From positions 930,001 to 994,000 of the forward strand of contig NZ_RKHJ01000001.1 in the NCBI RefSeq assembly GCF_003752465.1: 64,000 nucleotides of DNA, in the 5' to 3' direction. This stretch comes from Agrococcus jenensis (lineage in GTDB: Bacteria; Actinomycetota; Actinomycetes; Actinomycetales; Microbacteriaceae). Shown here in pieces: positions 18,442-26,974 of this stretch (within the stretch, counting starts at the first letter, position 1; the number at the start of each line of letters is the position of its first letter). Position numbers and translations under genes: made by a program. The notes under the pieces were generated by a model that saw only the letters and a program-made list of their open reading frames with translations, did not search any database and had not been told where the DNA came from.

Positions 18442-19446
18442 ATGAGCAACGACGAGGCGCTGCTGGTCGAAGGGGCGGAGCGAGCCTGCATCGACGAGGC
18501 GCGCGCGGCCGGCGTCGAGCTGCTGCTGCCGCGCGAGGTGCCGCTCGGCGGGCCGCGCGCGCTGCCGGTGCTGCGCAGCCTGCCCAACAAGCACCGCCAC
18601 ATGATCGGTGCGTGGTGCTTCGCCGACTCCTTCGGGCCGGTCGACATCAGCGACGGCCCGGGCATGGATGTGCCGCCCCACCCGCACACCGGCCTGCAGA
18701 CGGTCTCGTGGCTCGTCGAGGGCGCCATCGCGCACACCGACTCGACCGGCGCGCAGCACACCGTGCGCCCGGGCGGCGTCAACGTCATGACCGCGGGGCA
18801 CGGCATCTCGCACAGCGAGTACTCCACGAGCGACACGGCCGTGCTGCACGGCGTGCAGCTGTGGACGGCGCTGCCGCTCGACCACCACGACGTCGAGCCG
18901 TCGTTCGCGGGCGTCGACGACGTGCCGAGCGCGCGGCTGCCGGGCGGCGCGACGGTGCGCGTCTTCGTCGGCTCCCACGCCGGGGCCACGAGCGCCGCGC
19001 CCACGTTCTCGCCGCTGCTGGGCGCCGAGCTGCGCATCCCGGGCGGCGCGGAGGCGCAGCTCGCGCTCGAGGAGCGCTTCGAGCACGGGGTGCTCGCGCT
19101 GACGCCGGGCATCGCGCTCGACGACGTGCCCATCGGCGTCGGCGAGATCGGCGTGCTCGAGCCCGGGCGCGCCTCCGCGATCGTGTCGGCGGAGCGCGCC
19201 GACGGCGTCGCGATCCTGCTCGGCGGCGTGCCGCACGAGGAGGAGGTCGTGATGTTCTGGAACTTCATCGGCCGCGACCACGCCACGGTGCAGCGGGCGC
19301 GCGAGGCGTGGATGGCGGAGCGCGAGGCACCGACCGATGCGCGCCCGCGCTTCGGCGTCGTCGACGACGGCTCGGGCACGACGCTGCCGTCGCCGCGCAT
19401 CCCGACCGTCGAGCTGCTGCCGCGGGGACGCGCGAAGCGGCGCTGA
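18442..19446 (+). CDS. Pirin family protein
   Basis: This 334-residue bicupin protein belongs to the pirin family, whose members bind iron and in some cases act as quercetin dioxygenases or redox sensors. The N-terminal cupin shows the metal-binding pattern HPHTGLQTVSWLVEGAIAH with a further His in GHGISHSEYS and a Glu nearby. HGVQLWTALP follows. The C-terminal cupin is less conserved. It starts leaderless behind a TAGCGT box and is divergent from the GPP34 gene. Substrate and cellular role are unknown. Confidence 0.88.
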   Translation: MSNDEALLVEGAERACIDEARAAGVELLLPREVPLGGPRALPVLRSLPNKHRHMIGAWCFADSFGPVDISDGPGMDVPPHPHTGLQTVSWLVEGAIAHTDSTGAQHTVRPGGVNVMTAGHGISHSEYSTSDTAVLHGVQLWTALPLDHHDVEPSFAGVDDVPSARLPGGATVRVFVGSHAGATSAAPTFSPLLGAELRIPGGAEAQLALEERFEHGVLALTPGIALDDVPIGVGEIGVLEPGRASAIVSAERADGVAILLGGVPHEEEVVMFWNFIGRDHATVQRAREAWMAEREAPTDARPRFGVVDDGSGTTLPSPRIPTVELLPRGRAKRR

Positions 19447-19557
19447 CCCGCGCGCGGTAACCGCGAGCGCTTCGCCTCGATTGGGCGCGGCACTTGCTGA
19501 ACGTGCAAGATGCCGGTGGGGCAGGGAGGCACCCTCGCTCAGGCGCCAAGGGGGACC

Positions 19558-20553
19558 ATGACGACACCAGCGCCGTCGAGCGCGCACCGACGCGCCTTCG
19601 GCACGCCTGGTGCGGGGCTGGCGTCGGCGCGAGGCATCGCTCCGAGCCTCGTGCGGGCAGGGACGAAGGGTGAGGAGCTCCTCGCGTCCTACTCGCTGCA
19701 GGCGCTCCAGCGGAACCCGAGCATGATGGTCTTCTTCTCGTTGCGGCCGCCCGGACAACGGGGCGACATCGACCAGCTCCTCTGGGCCGGTGGCCAGTTC
19801 TGGCTCATGGATGCCAAGCACTGGAGGGGCGCCGCCGGAGGCGTTCCGCTGCGCTACGAGGTCATCTCGCGCGAAGGTGACCAGCTCCACTTCGTCCGAA
19901 ATGGCCAGCCCTTCAAGGGCGGCCTCGTCAACACTCCGAAGCAGCTCGACCTCTGGCGACGCTACTTGAGCCCGCACCTCGTGACGTCCGTCATCGTGCT
20001 CACCAATCCAGAGGCGGAGGTCGCAGCGGACGCATCTAACCGCCGCACCCTCGTGCTCACCGCCTCAGGTCTGCAGGCGTGGTTCGACGGCTTCGGCGTA
20101 GAGGGGTCAGCGCTCGATCAGGTCTGGGTGGAAGAGCTCGCCCGGCGAGCGTTCGAGATGCCGCGACCGGGCCCTGCCGCCCCAGCGCCGACTCGGAGCT
20201 CGCCTCCGTCGCAGCGCTACCCATCGCAGCAATCACTGCAGCACCCGTCGATCCACTCGGGGATCGGCGCGTCCCGGCCTCGACCTTCGAGCCCCTCCCG
20301 GACTGCCGGCTGGATGCTGCTCGTCGCCGCACTCCTCGCCTGGATCGCGCCGGCCGTCGGCGTGGTCCCGGCGCTGGTGGCGACCGTAGGCGGGCTGGTC
20401 GTGCGCAAGCGCCTTCGCGCGGCAGGCGCCCGATCGACCCTGGTCGCGCTCGCGACCGGGATCGGCATCGGCGCCCTGATCGTCAACATCGCCATGCTCG
20501 CGACCGCTGCGTACCTGGTGACGACCGGCGTCGCGCCCGGCATCCCGTCATGA
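19558..20553 (+). CDS. NERD-domain protein with C-terminal membrane helices
   Basis: The protein has 331 residues. Residues ~35-190 form a nuclease-related (NERD) domain: AGTKGEELLASYSLQAL, DIDQLLWAGGQFWLMDAKHWRG (the Asp and the Asp-x-Lys pair fit PD-(D/E)xK-type residues) and VIVLTNPEAEV. A Pro/Ser-rich linker (~195-255) leads to two membrane helices (~258-290 and ~305-328). NERD proteins are thought to process nucleic acids, but most are uncharacterised. A start at 19510 is also possible; 19558 is preceded by GGGGGA. It forms a single-gene unit between pirin and the convergent repair gene. Confidence 0.75.
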   Translation: MTTPAPSSAHRRAFGTPGAGLASARGIAPSLVRAGTKGEELLASYSLQALQRNPSMMVFFSLRPPGQRGDIDQLLWAGGQFWLMDAKHWRGAAGGVPLRYEVISREGDQLHFVRNGQPFKGGLVNTPKQLDLWRRYLSPHLVTSVIVLTNPEAEVAADASNRRTLVLTASGLQAWFDGFGVEGSALDQVWVEELARRAFEMPRPGPAAPAPTRSSPPSQRYPSQQSLQHPSIHSGIGASRPRPSSPSRTAGWMLLVAALLAWIAPAVGVVPALVATVGGLVVRKRLRAAGARSTLVALATGIGIGALIVNIAMLATAAYLVTTGVAPGIPS

Positions 20554-20611
20554 GCGACGGGCGCGCCGTCGCCTGTCGCGCGCACACGTCCGCGCTCGGC
20601 CTGAGGCTCGA

Positions 20612-21193
20612 TCAGCCGGCGGCCTCCTTCGCGGCGGCCTTCGCCGCCTGCTTCGCCTTCCGCACCTCGGCGAGCGAGTCGGCGTCGACGATGTCGGCCA
20701 CGGAGCGCTTCGAGCCCTCCTCGCCGTAGGGCGCGGACGCCTCCCGCCATCCCGCACCATCGAAGCCGGCGCGCTTGCCGAGCAGCGCGAGGAAGATGCG
20801 CGCCTTCTGCTCGCCGAAGCCCGGGAGCGCCTGCAGCCGACGGAGCACCTCCGCGCCGTCCGGATCGCCCGATCGCCAGATGGCGCCGGCGTCGCCGCCC
20901 CACTCGTCAGCGACGACCGCGGCGAGCTGCTGCACGCGCTTCGCCATCGAGCCGGGGAAGCGGTGCACCGCCGGCTTCTCGGCGAACGCGGCCTGGAACG
21001 CGTCGGGGTCCATCGTCGCGATCGCCGCCGCGTCGAGGTCGCCGAGCCGGTCGCGCAGCTTCGCAGGCCCCGCGAACGCCGTCTCCATCGGCACCTGCTG
21101 GTCGAGCAGCATGCCCGTCAGCAGCGCGAAGTCGTCGTCGGAGAGCAGGCGGTCGGCGGCGTCGTCGCCGGTGAGGTGGAGCTCGCGCGTCAT
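20612..21193 (-). CDS. HhH-GPD-type base excision DNA repair protein
   Basis: This 193-residue protein is a short member of the endonuclease III / AlkA superfamily. It begins with RELHLTGDDAADRLLSDDDFALLTGMLLDQQVPMETAF, the actinobacterial form. The helix-hairpin-helix is LQALPGFGEQKARIFLALLGKR (~residues 127-148), and a catalytic-type Asp-containing helix is ASAPYGEEGSKRSVADIVD. The tail is a Lys/Ala-rich helix. It lacks a 4Fe-4S cysteine loop. The product should remove damaged bases, but the lesion is not known. The ATG at 21193 was chosen over a GTG two codons upstream. Confidence 0.85.
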   Translation of the reverse strand: MTRELHLTGDDAADRLLSDDDFALLTGMLLDQQVPMETAFAGPAKLRDRLGDLDAAAIATMDPDAFQAAFAEKPAVHRFPGSMAKRVQQLAAVVADEWGGDAGAIWRSGDPDGAEVLRRLQALPGFGEQKARIFLALLGKRAGFDGAGWREASAPYGEEGSKRSVADIVDADSLAEVRKAKQAAKAAAKEAAG

Positions 21194-21231
21194 GGCCACA
21201 GCCTGCCACGGCGCATCCGCCCGGGACAGGG

Positions 21232-21268
21232 CCGAGCCCCCGCCTGGTCACGACAGACGGGGGCTCGG
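21232..21268 (-). terminator. Terminator hairpin after the surface-protein gene
   Basis: A perfect 11-bp stem (CCGAGCCCCCG 21232-21242 with 21258-21268) encloses a 15-base loop, starting 11 bases after the stop of the DUF11-type protein gene on the minus strand. Confidence 0.65.
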
Positions 21269-21279
21269 GGTCGGTGGGG

Positions 21280-23394
21280 TCAGCGGGGCATGAGCTCCCG
21301 GGAGCGGACGAGCAGCAGCCCGCCGGCGACGAGCAGGGCGAGCGCGAGGCCGATGCCGCCGAGCGGGATCTCGCCGCCGCTGCGGCGCGCGGCCGGCAGC
21401 GCGTGGCTCGCGCGCAGCGTGACCATGTTCGTGGGCGCGCTCTCGACGTTGTCGCTCGAGAGCGACGCCGCGCTGTCGAAGGCGACCCGCACGGTGGTCC
21501 CGTCCGCCTGCGACGGGACGCCCGGCACCGTCGCCTCGATTGTCACGGTGACGACGTCGCCGGGCGCCATCGTCCCGATCGTGATGCGCTGCGTGCCGGT
21601 GGCGTCGTCGAGGTCGACGGTGCACGGCATCGAGCAGCGGGCCGCCTCGTCGACGCGCAGGCCGTCGGGCAGCCGGTCGAGGAGCACGACGCCGGTGCTC
21701 GGCGCCTCGCCCACCGCCCGCACGACGATGCGGAACTGCACGCTGTCGCCGAAGCGGACGGTGCCGTCGGACGACATCCACGCCCCGTTCACGCGCTCCC
21801 ACACCGATTTCTGCGCCGTCACCGACCCGGCGACGACGCGCGTGTGCAGGCACGCGGCGTTGTTCGAGGGCCGCTCGCAGCCGCCCGCGGGCACGGCATC
21901 GTCCTCGGTCGAGACGGTCGCCCCGCTGTCGAGCGTGCCGGCGACCGCGTCCGCCGCGATCGCGACCCGCAGCTCGAGCCGCACGGCGGCGCCGGATCCC
22001 AGCGCGGCCGGGTCGATCGCGCAGGCGACGGTGCCGCCGTCGGCGGCGCAGCCCGCCCCGCTCACGAAGCGCATGCCGGTCGGCAGCGCCACGGCGACCG
22101 CCACCGGCTCGTCGTGGTCGACGGCTCGGGCGCCGAGGTTGCGGACGAGCAGCGAGAGGCCGGTCTCGCTGCCGACCGCCACGACCTCGTCGCCGCTCGC
22201 CGTCAGCTCCAGGTCGACGGCCCCGTCGTCGCGCCCGATGGTGCAGGTGACGTCGATGGCGCCGGTGATCACGAGCGTGTCGCCCTCGAGCGACCCGCCG
22301 GTGCAGCTCCACGCCCCTGCCGCGTAGCCCGCGGGTCCGGCGGCGCCCAGCCGGTAGGCCCCGGCCGGCACCGGTGCGACGGTGACGGCCGGCGCGCCGC
22401 TCGGGCCGCCGATCTCGACGGGTCCGGATGCGCTGAGCGTGAAGTCGGCGAGCGTGGCGTCGCCGCCGTCGTCGGTCGCGAGCACCTGCACGAGCGTGAG
22501 CGTGGGGTAGCGCAGCTCGGTCTGCTCGCAGTCGACGTTGTTCGACGCGCCGCACGCCGCGGGGACGGGCGCCGCGTCGTCGTCGGTGGAGACGGATGCG
22601 ACCGTCACGAACGCGCCGGCGGTCGCGCCCGCGTCGAACCGGAGCGCGATCGACAGCGACACAGCTGCGCCGGCGGCGAGCGCCGCCGGGTCGATGCCGC
22701 ACGTGACGATCCCGGCCGACGCCGAGCAGCCGCCGGGCACGGCCGTCACGACGGCGCCGACGGGCACGGCCGCGATCGCGGTGACCGCCTCGTCGAGGTC
22801 GACGTCGCGGGCGCCGAGGTTGTGCACGCCGATCGCGAGGTCGAACGCGCCGCCGTTCGCCGGGGCGGCGCCGCCGTCGTCGAGCGTGAGCGCGAGGTCG
22901 ACGGGGTGGTCGTCGAGCACGACGGCGCAGGTCACGTCGTCGCCGGCGACGAGCGTCACCGTGGCTTGGTCGAGGACGCCGCCGGTGCACGACCATGCGG
23001 AGGCGCCGTACCCGCCCCTGCCGCCGGTCACCTGCAGCGCGTAGGCGCCGGCCGCGACGGGCGTGCCGGTCACCGAGGGGTCGCCGCTCGCGCCTCGGAT
23101 GGGCGTCGGGCCGACTGCCTCGAGCACCCACTCGCCGAGCGCGGCATCCCCGCCGTCGCCCCCGTCGACCTCCGCGAGCAGGGTGAGCGTGGCCGTGACC
23201 TCGTCCGGCTCGTGCGGCGGCTCGGTCGCCGCCGCGGGTGCCGCGCCGAGCGGCGCGAGCAGGCTCGTGGTGATGGCGACCGCGGCCGCGAGCGCGCGGT
23301 GCCCGCGGTGGCGCACGCGCGGCGCGGCGTGGCGGGGCGTGCGCGACCGGGGCGCGGGAGCCCCCGGCGCGCGTCCCCGACCCTCTGCCCGCAT
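21280..23394 (-). CDS. Secreted DUF11-type surface protein with internal duplication
   Basis: This 704-residue protein has an N-terminal export signal (basic region to residue ~30, hydrophobic core, cleavage likely after AAPAAA). It has a C-terminal hydrophobic anchor (GGIGLALALLVAGGLLLV) ending in RSRELMPR. No LPXTG-like sorting signal precedes the anchor. The body contains two related halves. TLTLLAEVDGGDGG ... AWSCTGGVL ... VTCAVVLDDHPVDLALTL and TLTLVQVLATDDGG ... AWSCTGGSL ... VTCTIGRDDGAVDLELTA each introduce a DUF11/CARDB-like module. A third, C-terminal module (SVTAQKSVWERVNGAW to VTVTIEATVPG) is a DUF11 domain. It is probably a cell-wall or adhesion protein. The gene stands alone with its own terminator. 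Confidence 0.8.
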   Translation of the reverse strand: MRAEGRGRAPGAPAPRSRTPRHAAPRVRHRGHRALAAAVAITTSLLAPLGAAPAAATEPPHEPDEVTATLTLLAEVDGGDGGDAALGEWVLEAVGPTPIRGASGDPSVTGTPVAAGAYALQVTGGRGGYGASAWSCTGGVLDQATVTLVAGDDVTCAVVLDDHPVDLALTLDDGGAAPANGGAFDLAIGVHNLGARDVDLDEAVTAIAAVPVGAVVTAVPGGCSASAGIVTCGIDPAALAAGAAVSLSIALRFDAGATAGAFVTVASVSTDDDAAPVPAACGASNNVDCEQTELRYPTLTLVQVLATDDGGDATLADFTLSASGPVEIGGPSGAPAVTVAPVPAGAYRLGAAGPAGYAAGAWSCTGGSLEGDTLVITGAIDVTCTIGRDDGAVDLELTASGDEVVAVGSETGLSLLVRNLGARAVDHDEPVAVAVALPTGMRFVSGAGCAADGGTVACAIDPAALGSGAAVRLELRVAIAADAVAGTLDSGATVSTEDDAVPAGGCERPSNNAACLHTRVVAGSVTAQKSVWERVNGAWMSSDGTVRFGDSVQFRIVVRAVGEAPSTGVVLLDRLPDGLRVDEAARCSMPCTVDLDDATGTQRITIGTMAPGDVVTVTIEATVPGVPSQADGTTVRVAFDSAASLSSDNVESAPTNMVTLRASHALPAARRSGGEIPLGGIGLALALLVAGGLLLVRSRELMPR

Positions 23395-23607
23395 CGTCCA
23401 CTCCCGGCCGCGGCGCCGCAGCGCCTGGCAGCGCGCTCGGGCCTCGCACGGCCCTCGTCGCAGTTGCTGCGACCAGCAAAGACCCGCGAACCGTCAATCG
23501 CAACAGTGTCCGCAAAAGCCTGACGACAACGTCGGGCGGTGCTGAGGAAGCCGATCGGTGCCGCGATCACCAGCGGCCTCCGAGGCTCCTGCTGCGACCA
23601 TGGGGCC

Positions 23608-23868
23608 ATGGAGACCAAGCGATCCAACCCGTGGGCGTGGTGGGCGTTCGGGATCGGCCTGGTCGGCCTGGTCCTCATGCCGATCCCGTTCTTCATCGGC
23701 GTCATCTTCGGCGGCGGCCCCGCGGCGATCGCGGGCATCCTCGCGATCATCGCGCTCTTCAAGTCGCGCCACGCGGGCGGCCGCGGCATCGCCCCCGCCG
23801 TCGTGGCGCTCGTGCTCGTCGCGCTCACCTTGGCGGGCATCTCGGCGGGCGGCGGCATTTGGTGGTGA
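23608..23868 (+). CDS. Small membrane protein with two helices
   Basis: This 86-residue protein has two hydrophobic segments (~residues 13-50, which may form a hairpin, and ~62-84) and a short basic loop between them (FKSRHAGGRG). It resembles DUF4190-like small membrane proteins of actinobacteria. The ATG at 23608 is used because the METKRSNPW start is typical. It lies 47 bases upstream of the glucose-6-phosphate dehydrogenase gene. No function is known. Confidence 0.6.
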   Translation: METKRSNPWAWWAFGIGLVGLVLMPIPFFIGVIFGGGPAAIAGILAIIALFKSRHAGGRGIAPAVVALVLVALTLAGISAGGGIWW

Positions 23869-23903
23869 GCCGCCCCGCCTGACGCGCCCCCAGCCGGGGA
23901 TGC

Positions 23904-23909
23904 GAGGAT
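23904..23909 (+). promoter_or_regulatory. Leaderless -10 box of the zwf gene
   Basis: GAGGAT is followed by 6 bases and the ATG at 23916, the same layout as several neighbours. Confidence 0.4.
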
Positions 23910-23915
23910 CGGGCC

Positions 23916-25289
23916 ATGGCACCGAGCCGCTCGACCACCCTGCTCATCCTCGGCGCATCCGGCGACCTCACGAGTCGCCTGCTGCTGCCGGGCATCGCCA
24001 CGCTGCTGCGATCGCAGCCGTCGCGCCGCGTCGAGATCGTCGGCGCCGATCTGCGCGAGCTCGCCGCGGGCGACTGGCACGATCGCGTGCGCACCGCGCT
24101 GAACGTCGGAGGCGCCCAGGGCGCGGCTGCGAAGGCCGTGCTGTCGTCCACGCGCTACGTAGCGACCGACGCCACCGATCCGGTCGCGCTCCGCGCACTG
24201 CTCGACAGCATCGCGTGCGACCGGCTCGTCATCTACTTCGCGCTGCCGCCGCACATCACCGAGCTCGTGTGCGGCACCCTCGAGCAGATCGGCGTGCCCG
24301 ACGGCACGATCCTCGCGATCGAGAAGCCGTTCGGCGACAGCCTCGAGTCGGCGCGGCGCCTCAACGCGCTCGTCACCCGCATCGTGCCCGAGGAGCGCAT
24401 CTTCCGCATCGACCACTTCCTCGGCCTGCACACGGTGCTGAACCTGCTCGGCCTGCGCTTCGCGAACCGGCTGCTGGAGCCGACCTGGGACCGCGACGGC
24501 ATCGAGCGGGTCGAGATCCTCTACGACGAGACCGTCACGCTCGAGGGCCGCGCCGGGTACTACGACCGCAACGGCGCGCTGCGCGACATGATCCAGTCCC
24601 ACCTGCTCCAGATCATGGCGCTCATCGCCATCGAGCCGATCGCGAGCGTCGGTGAGCGCGACCTCCGCGACGCGATCAGCCAGGTGCTGCGCGCGGCGAG
24701 CGTCGTCGACCCCGTCCGGCACTCGCGCCGCGCGCGCTACACCGCGGGCGCCGTCGAGGGGCGGGACGTGCCCGACTACGTCGCCGAGGAGGGCGTCGAC
24801 CCGTCGCTCGGCACCGAGACGCTCGCGGAGGTGCAGGTCGAGATCGCGAACCCGCGCTGGGCGGGGGTGCCGTTCATCCTGCGCTCCGGCAAGTCGCTCG
24901 CGGGCGTGCGCAAGCGCGCGATCGTGCACTGGAAGGCGCCCGCGCACGTGCCGAAGGGGCTCTCGGGCCGCGACACCCCCGATCGCTTCGTCATCGACTT
25001 CAAGCCCGACGGCTTCGAGCTGCACCTGACGACGAACGGCAAGGGCGACCCCTTCACCCTCGAGCAGACGGTGCTGCGCGGCGAGCTGGGCGGCGGGTCG
25101 CTGCTGCCCTACGGCGAGGTGCTGGCGTCGATCCTCGACAGCGACCCGCGGCTCGCGGTGCGCGGCGACGCCGCCGAGGAGTGCTGGCGCATCGTCGAGC
25201 CGGTGCTCGACGCGTGGCGATCGGATGCGGTGCCGATGCACGAGTACCGGGCGGGCTCGCGCGGCCCGCGCGGGTGGCGCACGAACTGA
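23916..25289 (+). CDS. zwf: Glucose-6-phosphate dehydrogenase
   Basis: This 457-residue enzyme oxidises glucose-6-phosphate to 6-phosphogluconolactone with NAD(P)+, the first step of the pentose phosphate pathway. The nucleotide-binding start LILGASGDLTSRLLLPG, the EKPFGDSLESA segment and the active-site RIDHFLGLHTVLN are all present. The C-terminal domain contains VPFILRSGKSLAGVRKR. It is shorter than the ~510-residue enzyme usually linked to tal/opcA in actinobacteria, so it may be a second isozyme. It stands alone here; 6-phosphogluconate dehydrogenase is 35 kb away in the same window. Confidence 0.9.
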   Translation: MAPSRSTTLLILGASGDLTSRLLLPGIATLLRSQPSRRVEIVGADLRELAAGDWHDRVRTALNVGGAQGAAAKAVLSSTRYVATDATDPVALRALLDSIACDRLVIYFALPPHITELVCGTLEQIGVPDGTILAIEKPFGDSLESARRLNALVTRIVPEERIFRIDHFLGLHTVLNLLGLRFANRLLEPTWDRDGIERVEILYDETVTLEGRAGYYDRNGALRDMIQSHLLQIMALIAIEPIASVGERDLRDAISQVLRAASVVDPVRHSRRARYTAGAVEGRDVPDYVAEEGVDPSLGTETLAEVQVEIANPRWAGVPFILRSGKSLAGVRKRAIVHWKAPAHVPKGLSGRDTPDRFVIDFKPDGFELHLTTNGKGDPFTLEQTVLRGELGGGSLLPYGEVLASILDSDPRLAVRGDAAEECWRIVEPVLDAWRSDAVPMHEYRAGSRGPRGWRTN

Positions 25290-25336
25290 GCCGCAGCCCC
25301 GCCCCGGCCGCCTGGCGGCCCGATGCCGGCCCGGGA

Positions 25337-25342
25337 TAGCCT
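25337..25342 (+). promoter_or_regulatory. Leaderless -10 box of the DUF3159 gene
   Basis: TAGCCT is followed by 6 bases and the GTG at 25349, which supports this start over the ATG at 25361. Confidence 0.45.
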
Positions 25343-25348
25343 CGCTCC

Positions 25349-26059
25349 GTGGCGCGCCCGATGTCTGATCTCCCCGGCGACGCCGCCGATCCCCCGCCCA
25401 TCGGCGAGCGTGCCGACGCCGACCCGACGCGCGAGGAGTCGCTCGCGCGGCTGCTCGGCGGCGGCCGGGCGGCCGTCGAGGGCAGCGTGCCCCCGGTCGG
25501 GTTCCTCGTGGGCTGGCTCGCGAGCGACGGCGACCTCACCGCATCCGTCGTCTGGTCGCTCGCCGCGAGCGCCGTCGTCCTGGTGCTGTCCGTCGTGCAG
25601 CGCCGCACAGCGCGAGCGGTGCTCATCGGCATGCTCGCGACCGCCGTCGCCGCGATGATCGCCCAGCAGACGGGTGAGGCACGCAACTTCTTCCTCGTCC
25701 AGCTGCTGTCGAACGCGGCGAGCGCGCTCGCGTGGATCGTGTCGATCGCCGTGCGCTGGCCGTTCCTCGGCCTCATCGTCGGCGGCCTCATCGGCACCCG
25801 GACGCGATGGCGCCGGGACCCCGGGCTGCTGCGCGCGTACAGCCGCGCCTCGTGGGTCTGGGTGGCGCAGTACGTCGTCCGCGTCGCCGTCTTCACGGTG
25901 CTGTGGTGGCTCGACGAGGCGACCTGGCTCGCCATCATGCGCGTCGCGCTCACCTACCCGCTCATCATCGCCTGCGTCGCGATCTCGGGCTGGGTGCTGT
26001 TCGCATCGATCCCGCGCGGCCACCCCGGCATCCGCGCGCCGCAGGTGCCGCTCGGCTGA
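25349..26059 (+). CDS. DUF3159 family membrane protein
   Basis: The 236-residue protein has a polar N-terminus of ~45 residues and then about five to six membrane helices. Family-like segments include ARLLGGGRAAVEGSVPPVGFLV, FLGLIVGGLIGTRTRWRRDPGLLRAYSRASWVW and ALTYPLIIACVAISGWVL. DUF3159 proteins are found across actinobacteria, often near RNA or DNA metabolism genes, and have no known function. The GTG start is supported by the -10 box spacing. Confidence 0.8.
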   Translation: MARPMSDLPGDAADPPPIGERADADPTREESLARLLGGGRAAVEGSVPPVGFLVGWLASDGDLTASVVWSLAASAVVLVLSVVQRRTARAVLIGMLATAVAAMIAQQTGEARNFFLVQLLSNAASALAWIVSIAVRWPFLGLIVGGLIGTRTRWRRDPGLLRAYSRASWVWVAQYVVRVAVFTVLWWLDEATWLAIMRVALTYPLIIACVAISGWVLFASIPRGHPGIRAPQVPLG

Positions 26060-26136
26060 CGGCCTCGCGCCCGTCCACAGCCGACGACCGGACCGTTGCG
26101 GCGGGGTGGCCGTCGGCGTACAGTCGCGGCCAAGTC

Positions 26137-26213
26137 GAGCGGTGCGGACAGACCAGGCGCCTTCACCAGACCTTGCGAGAGCGCAAGCGCCCATGAGCCA
26201 GTCCGCACCGCTC
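26137..26213 (+). ncRNA. Candidate structured element with nested inverted repeats (strand not certain)
   Basis: Perfect 13-bp arms GAGCGGTGCGGAC (26137-26149) and its complement (26201-26213) enclose 51 bases. Inside, GGCG (26156-26159) can pair with CGCC (26188-26191), and CTTGCG (26172-26177) with CGCAAG (26182-26187) around an AGAG loop, so three nested stems are possible. The element ends 58 bases before the methyltransferase GTG and 5 bases before the presumed -10 box region begins to thin out. It matches no RNA family that I recognise. It could be a small RNA, a terminator of the DUF3159 gene, or an operator-like repeat. Confidence 0.35.
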
Positions 26214-26258
26214 CATCACGCCGCGGCAGCGGCCCTCGACCTGCGCAGCGCGCGGGCG

Positions 26259-26264
26259 TAGCGT
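26259..26264 (+). promoter_or_regulatory. Leaderless -10 box of the methyltransferase gene
   Basis: TAGCGT is followed by 7 bases and the GTG at 26272. It supports that start over the GTG at 26263, which lies inside the box. Confidence 0.45.
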
Positions 26265-26271
26265 GCGATCC

Positions 26272-26853
26272 GTGAGCGAGCTGCACGTCGAGCCAGGGGT
26301 CGTCGAGCGGGTGCGCGCCGCCATGGCGGCGACGCCGCGCGCGACCTTCCTGCCGCCCGTGGTGCGGCACCTGGCCGACGTCGACCGCCCCGTCGGGATC
26401 GGCTGGGACGCCACGAGCTCGCAGCCGTCCACGGTCGCCCGCATGCTCGAGCTGCTCGACGCCGGACCGGGCGACCGGGTGCTCGACGTCGGCGCCGGCT
26501 CCGGCTGGACCGCGGCTATCCTCGAGGAGCTCGGCGCTGCCGTGATCGGCGTGGAGCTCGTGCCGCAGCTCGTCGAGACCGCCAACGCCAACCTCGCAGC
26601 GCACGGCAGCCGCGCGCGCGTGCGGCAGGCGACGCCGCACATCCTCGGCCTGCCCGACGACGCGCCCTTCGACCGCATCCTGGTCTCGGCCGACCTGTGG
26701 CGGATGCCCGACGCGCTCGTCGCGCAGCTCGCCGACGGCGGCCGGATGGTCGCCCCCGTCGCGGGCCGGATGACCGTCGTCGACGTGCGCGACGGGCGGC
26801 CGCGCGCGCGGGAGGACCGGGGCCGGTACGCCTTCGTGCCGCTGCGGGAGTGA
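26272..26853 (+). CDS. Protein-L-isoaspartate O-methyltransferase family protein
   Basis: This 193-residue SAM-dependent methyltransferase resembles Pcm, which repairs isoaspartyl residues in damaged proteins. The N-terminus has the family-like VRAAMAATPRATFLPPVVRH and IGWDATSSQPSTVARMLELL, followed by motif I VLDVGAGSGWTAA (~residues 66-78) and the acidic VIGVELVPQLVETA. A later segment, FDRILVSADLWRMPDALVAQL, corresponds to the usual VTAA....P.AL.EQL block, though the sequence VSADLWRMP is atypical. The protein is slightly shorter than the ~210-residue norm. Substrate preference may therefore differ. Confidence 0.8.
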   Translation: MSELHVEPGVVERVRAAMAATPRATFLPPVVRHLADVDRPVGIGWDATSSQPSTVARMLELLDAGPGDRVLDVGAGSGWTAAILEELGAAVIGVELVPQLVETANANLAAHGSRARVRQATPHILGLPDDAPFDRILVSADLWRMPDALVAQLADGGRMVAPVAGRMTVVDVRDGRPRAREDRGRYAFVPLRE

Positions 26854-26974
26854 CGGCGCGGGCACGACGGCGCGTGCATGACCGGGCCGTCGGGACGGCG
26901 CGGGCACCGCGCGGCTCCGGCGGGACCCGGCGGCCCCCGGCATAGGGTTGCTGGACCGACTCGAGGAGGCATCC

